Shown: positions 35,510 to 37,777 of the stretch, one piece after another
Numbering within the stretch: position 1 is the first letter of the stretch
How the letters are laid out: each line of letters starts with the position of its first letter
Assembly: GCA_937867025.1 (NCBI GenBank)
Contig: CALMKH010000231.1
Coordinates: forward strand, 1-37,777
Reading direction: 5' to 3'
Length of the DNA: 37,777 nt
Origin: an uncultured Bacteroidota bacterium
GTDB lineage: Bacteria > Bacteroidota > Bacteroidia > NS11-12g > UBA955
The notes under the pieces: generated by a model
Databases searched by the model: none
What the model saw: the letters and a program-made list of their open reading frames with translations, nothing else
What the model was told of the DNA's origin: nothing
Position numbers and translations under genes: made by a program

Positions 35510-35590
35510 ATGAAAACACAGTGCAAGTGTACCAGCTTTAATTTGTTTATGCAAGAAATTTATATTTTTTTGTTATCCACATGTTATTGA
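35510..35590 (+). CDS. possible 26-residue small ORF
   Basis: An ATG at 35510 opens 26 codons, ending TGA at 35588-35590. The peptide is MKTQCKC... with four cysteines and a hydrophobic C-terminal half (IYIFLLSTCY). Upstream CTAAAAAC (35495-35502) is followed by TAAAACT and the ATG, the same spacing as at the large adhesin start. The TTATCCACA box at 35573-35581 lies inside it. No homologue is recognised and it could be chance. Confidence 0.25.
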   Translation: MKTQCKCTSFNLFMQEIYIFLLSTCY

Positions 35591-35905
35591 GATGTTTATG
35601 AGGCTATTTTAAAAATTCAGGACAATTTATCTACGGATTAAGCCTGAAAATTTAAAAAAATTACTTTTAAATTAAGCAGATGAAGGTTTTGAAATACCTA
35701 AAACATTGTATATTAATATACAAAATGTATTTTTTTTGCGATTTCCTTAGTAGTAAAATACTAGAACTTTATTTAATTTCATATATCACCATGGTTGAAA
35801 TTTTTATAAACAAAAATTCGCATTTTTTTGATGCATTATATATTGCTGATTTTCAATAATATGGATTCTATTTTTTCTTTATCAGACTTCTTTATAATGA
35901 AAATA
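35591..35905. other. very AT-rich stretch without genes
   Basis: No ORF, promoter or hairpin of note is seen, only long A/T runs and short palindromes such as GTATATTAATATAC near 35708. It may act as spacer or as a bent-DNA upstream region for the promoter at 35906. Confidence 0.35.
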
Positions 35906-35936
35906 ATTGGAAATCTGAATTCCTTTTGTATTTTTG
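35906..35936 (+). promoter_or_regulatory. promoter of a candidate small RNA
   Basis: ATTG at 35906-35909, a 19-nt spacer and TATTTTTG at 35929-35936 match the consensus, with one mismatch in the -33 half. Transcription should begin near 35942. Confidence 0.5.
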
Positions 35937-35941
35937 TAAGC

Positions 35942-36102
35942 GTTTAAGAATAAGTGATTATACTCATTAATTTCCAAAATTTATCCCTCTATACGTACGA
36001 AACCAGATTTAAATAATTCTATAAAAACTAAAGACGGAAACTGATCTCATTTTGTGTATTTGTGTAATTAAGCGGACACCAGCAATGGTGTTCGCTTTTT
36101 TT
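35942..36102 (+). ncRNA. candidate small RNA, about 160 nt
   Basis: A promoter at 35906-35936 and an intrinsic terminator at 36072-36102 bracket about 160 nt with no ORF starting from ATG of any useful length. The centre is AT-rich and not strongly folded by eye; the 3' hairpin is strong. No known RNA family is recognised, and it could also be an unrelated read-through terminator. The pairing of promoter and terminator is the only support. Confidence 0.4.
36072..36102 (+). terminator. intrinsic terminator
   Basis: GCGGACACC (36072-36080) pairs with GGTGTTCGC (36087-36095), one G-U wobble, loop AGCAAT, followed by seven T (36096-36102). It terminates plus-strand transcription from the candidate small RNA. 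Confidence 0.85.
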
Positions 36103-36382
36103 AGGCCGTTTGTCTTTAACAATTATTTGGCCTAATACGTATTCTTTTTGTTATTTATTGTTTTGTTCAAATAATATCTTCTGCCTTTTCCACCAGAAAT
36201 TAACCGGTTAAGCACTTGTCCCATAAGTGCTTATTTGGTTTCATTTCCCATAATTAACACCACTTAACACGCTGGCATCTACTTTAAATATCTCATGCGG
36301 GCCTAGCTTTGTAATAAAAAAATTACACAAGTAAAATACACTCCCTAAAAAACTATGCTTAACACGCTAAAAACTATATATA
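36103..36382 (+). promoter_or_regulatory. structured leader region of the window-end surface protein
   Basis: This 280-bp region before the adhesin has a perfect 9-bp hairpin TAAGCACTT (36209-36217) / AAGTGCTTA (36225-36233), the 11-bp direct repeat CTTAACACGCT at 36263-36273 and 36358-36368, and the leader element CTAAAAAC at 36367-36374, 8 nt before the ATG. No fully matching promoter was found. Its job is likely regulation of the large gene that follows. Confidence 0.4.
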
Positions 36383-37777
36383 ATGCCAATCTTACCTCCA
36401 AATTCAAGCGTGAAGTTCTTCCTTTACCGGAAACATGCCCGTTATTCCATTTTCCTTCGCCCTGCGTCAAATCGTAAGGCGTTTGTCCTGTATCTTTTAT
36501 TCTTTATTGCATTTTCTTCATTACATGCTGTCTCAGTGTCCTCGACATCCACGGGCGGCGCCTGGAACTCCGGCGGTACCTGGGTAGGGGGGAATGTTCC
36601 GGCCGGCACCGATGATGTAATCATCGCTTCAGGCGCTACAGTGACCACAGGCGGAAACCGCTCGTGTAATCATCTTACCATCAATGGAACATTGACTGTC
36701 GCCAATGGCAATATCCTGACAGTTACAGGCGATTTTACCAATAATGGTACATTTAATCCTGGGGGCACCTCGGCAACTGTAAATTTTTCCGGGAATAATG
36801 CTCTCCAGACAGTTTCCGGTAACGCAACTGCGTTTAACAGGATTGATGTCAATAAAGGCAGCTCTTACAATAACATACTGAATATTACATGTGTCATTAC
36901 AATGGCCAGCAATGGCCTCGACGTCTTTAACGGCACCTTTAAACTTTCAAGCGCCTCCACTATCACGCCGTTTACAGGTAATCCTAACCTGACCTCCACT
37001 GCAGGATTCTGGAACAATGGAGGAAATATCACCTGCACAAACGGTAATAATTTCAGTTTCGCGGGCTTGTTCCGTCACACGGCAGGCACTTGCAACATAG
37101 GAAATTCAAGCAATGATTTCATGCGTTACGCTTCAGGTTCAACCATGATAATGGAAGGAGGGACCGTTAATATTGCCGGTGCCTTCAGACCTGATGCTGC
37201 CGCTACAAGCACCATAACGTATAACCAAAGCGGGGGTACATTTGTCTGTGGAATCAATGGCACTAACTCTTCAGCCGTTGGAGTTTTTGATATAGGTCAT
37301 ACAGGAAGTTCTTTCACCATGAGCGGTGGCAGTATTGTCATTGTAAGGTCCAATGCCAATTTTTCCGGCGGCGACTATGAAGTGCTTGCAGGAACTACCA
37401 GCGTAACAGGAGGTACAATCCAGATAGGTAATGCCAGCACGCCCGCATCGCAATCGATCCTGATAAACACAACAGCCCCTATTTATAATCTGACGGTGAA
37501 CTCAACAAACAGTCCCACTGCGACAGTGATGAATAACGACATAACCGTTAAAAACACCCTGACTATTATGACTGGAGCCACATTTGATCCGGCTAATTTT
37601 GATATTACAGTGACAGGCAACTGGGTCAACAGCGGCAGCTACTCAACAGGCACAAGCTCGGTTGTACTCAACGGCACGGGATCGCATGTCATAAACGGAA
37701 CAACCACTTTTTATAATCTGCTGGTCAATACCTCCGGCTCCGTTACATTGAACTCGAGCATCACTGTAAGTAACCAG
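36383..37777 (+). CDS. large surface adhesin-like protein, 3' end outside the window
   Basis: The frame beginning ATG at 36383 stays open for 465 codons to the last base, so the protein is longer than the window shows. An N-terminal basic region of about 35 residues precedes a hydrophobic stretch (AFVLYLLFFIAF) and a probable signal cleavage after SLHA. A TGGAWNSGGTWVGGNVPAG module (typical of Bacteroidota adhesins) comes next, followed by Asn/Gly/Thr-rich beta-solenoid repeats (TLTVANGNILTVTGDFTNNG; NWVNSGSYSTGTSSVVLNGTG). A T9SS sorting domain would be expected at the missing end. It shares its module with the neighbouring LamG protein. The upstream leader has a CTAAAAAC element. Confidence 0.85.
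   Translation, partial: MPILPPNSSVKFFLYRKHARYSIFLRPASNRKAFVLYLLFFIAFSSLHAVSVSSTSTGGAWNSGGTWVGGNVPAGTDDVIIASGATVTTGGNRSCNHLTINGTLTVANGNILTVTGDFTNNGTFNPGGTSATVNFSGNNALQTVSGNATAFNRIDVNKGSSYNNILNITCVITMASNGLDVFNGTFKLSSASTITPFTGNPNLTSTAGFWNNGGNITCTNGNNFSFAGLFRHTAGTCNIGNSSNDFMRYASGSTMIMEGGTVNIAGAFRPDAAATSTITYNQSGGTFVCGINGTNSSAVGVFDIGHTGSSFTMSGGSIVIVRSNANFSGGDYEVLAGTTSVTGGTIQIGNASTPASQSILINTTAPIYNLTVNSTNSPTATVMNNDITVKNTLTIMTGATFDPANFDITVTGNWVNSGSYSTGTSSVVLNGTGSHVINGTTTFYNLLVNTSGSVTLNSSITVSNQ

Noticed and set aside
31461-36382. Replication origin
   Set aside because: Only two perfect DnaA boxes, about 3.8 kb apart, and no dnaA, dnaN, gidA or rpmH nearby. AT-richness alone is not enough; skew analysis of the whole genome would be needed.
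36355-36477. A 40-codon frame starting ATG at 36355, overlapping the adhesin start in another frame
   Set aside because: It overlaps the adhesin signal peptide, has no hydrophobic segment, and the CTAAAAAC spacing favours the ATG at 36383.

Overview
This is a chromosomal stretch of a Bacteroidota bacterium, probably an environmental member of the Chitinophagales/Sphingobacteriales/Flavobacteriales side of the phylum. The indicators are promoters of the -33 TTTG / -7 TAnnTTTG type, type IX secretion (T9SS) C-terminal sorting domains, a long-tailed bS16, bacillithiol synthesis, DUF5686 and DUF4294 proteins, TonB receptors with carboxypeptidase-like N-terminal domains, and few Shine-Dalgarno sites. 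The genus cannot be told from sequence alone. No tRNA, rRNA, transposase, phage gene or CRISPR array was seen.

Layout. 1-1023: tail of an unknown gene, a GC-rich gap and a SAM methyltransferase. 1050-6125 (minus): DUF5686 outer-membrane protein, kdsB and pyrG. 6335-8362: secreted matrixin-like metalloprotease. 8414-13302 (minus): VWA-domain protein, a gap holding repeat-like remnants, pepD and a small exported protein. 13538-16829: rpsP-rimM-trmD followed by a DnaQ-like exonuclease and an RluA-type pseudouridine synthase, nearly all touching or overlapping. 16947-20505: Crp-like regulator, TonB-dependent receptor, GNAT acetyltransferase. 20601-23129: prfB (with its programmed +1 frameshift), a lipoprotein and an HMG-CoA-lyase-like enzyme. 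23236-27563: mtaB, lgt, a DUF4294 gene, bshB1 and a LEA14-like gene. 27642-30905: a tight five-gene operon of thioredoxin-like protein, ApbE flavin transferase, DUF4266 mini-lipoprotein, DUF3570 beta-barrel and OsmC. 30906-37777: an AT-rich region with two T9SS-type surface proteins (the second runs off the window), one small convergent gene, two possible small ORFs, and a candidate small RNA with its own promoter and terminator.

The most interesting candidate system is the 27642-30905 operon. It combines a periplasmic thiol protein, a flavinylating enzyme that appears cytoplasmic, a 71-residue lipoprotein ending in a Cys-Gly-Cys-Asn tail, an outer-membrane barrel and a peroxide-type thiol enzyme. 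It sits just downstream of bacillithiol and lipoprotein-maturation genes. I propose, as inference, an envelope redox device in which the small lipoprotein is the flavin- or metal-carrying partner of the barrel. The second strong signal is a near-perfect intrinsic-terminator hairpin inside the first codons of rimM, suited to lowering rimM-trmD output relative to rpsP. The third is a complete promoter-sORF-structured RNA-terminator unit at 31073-31460.
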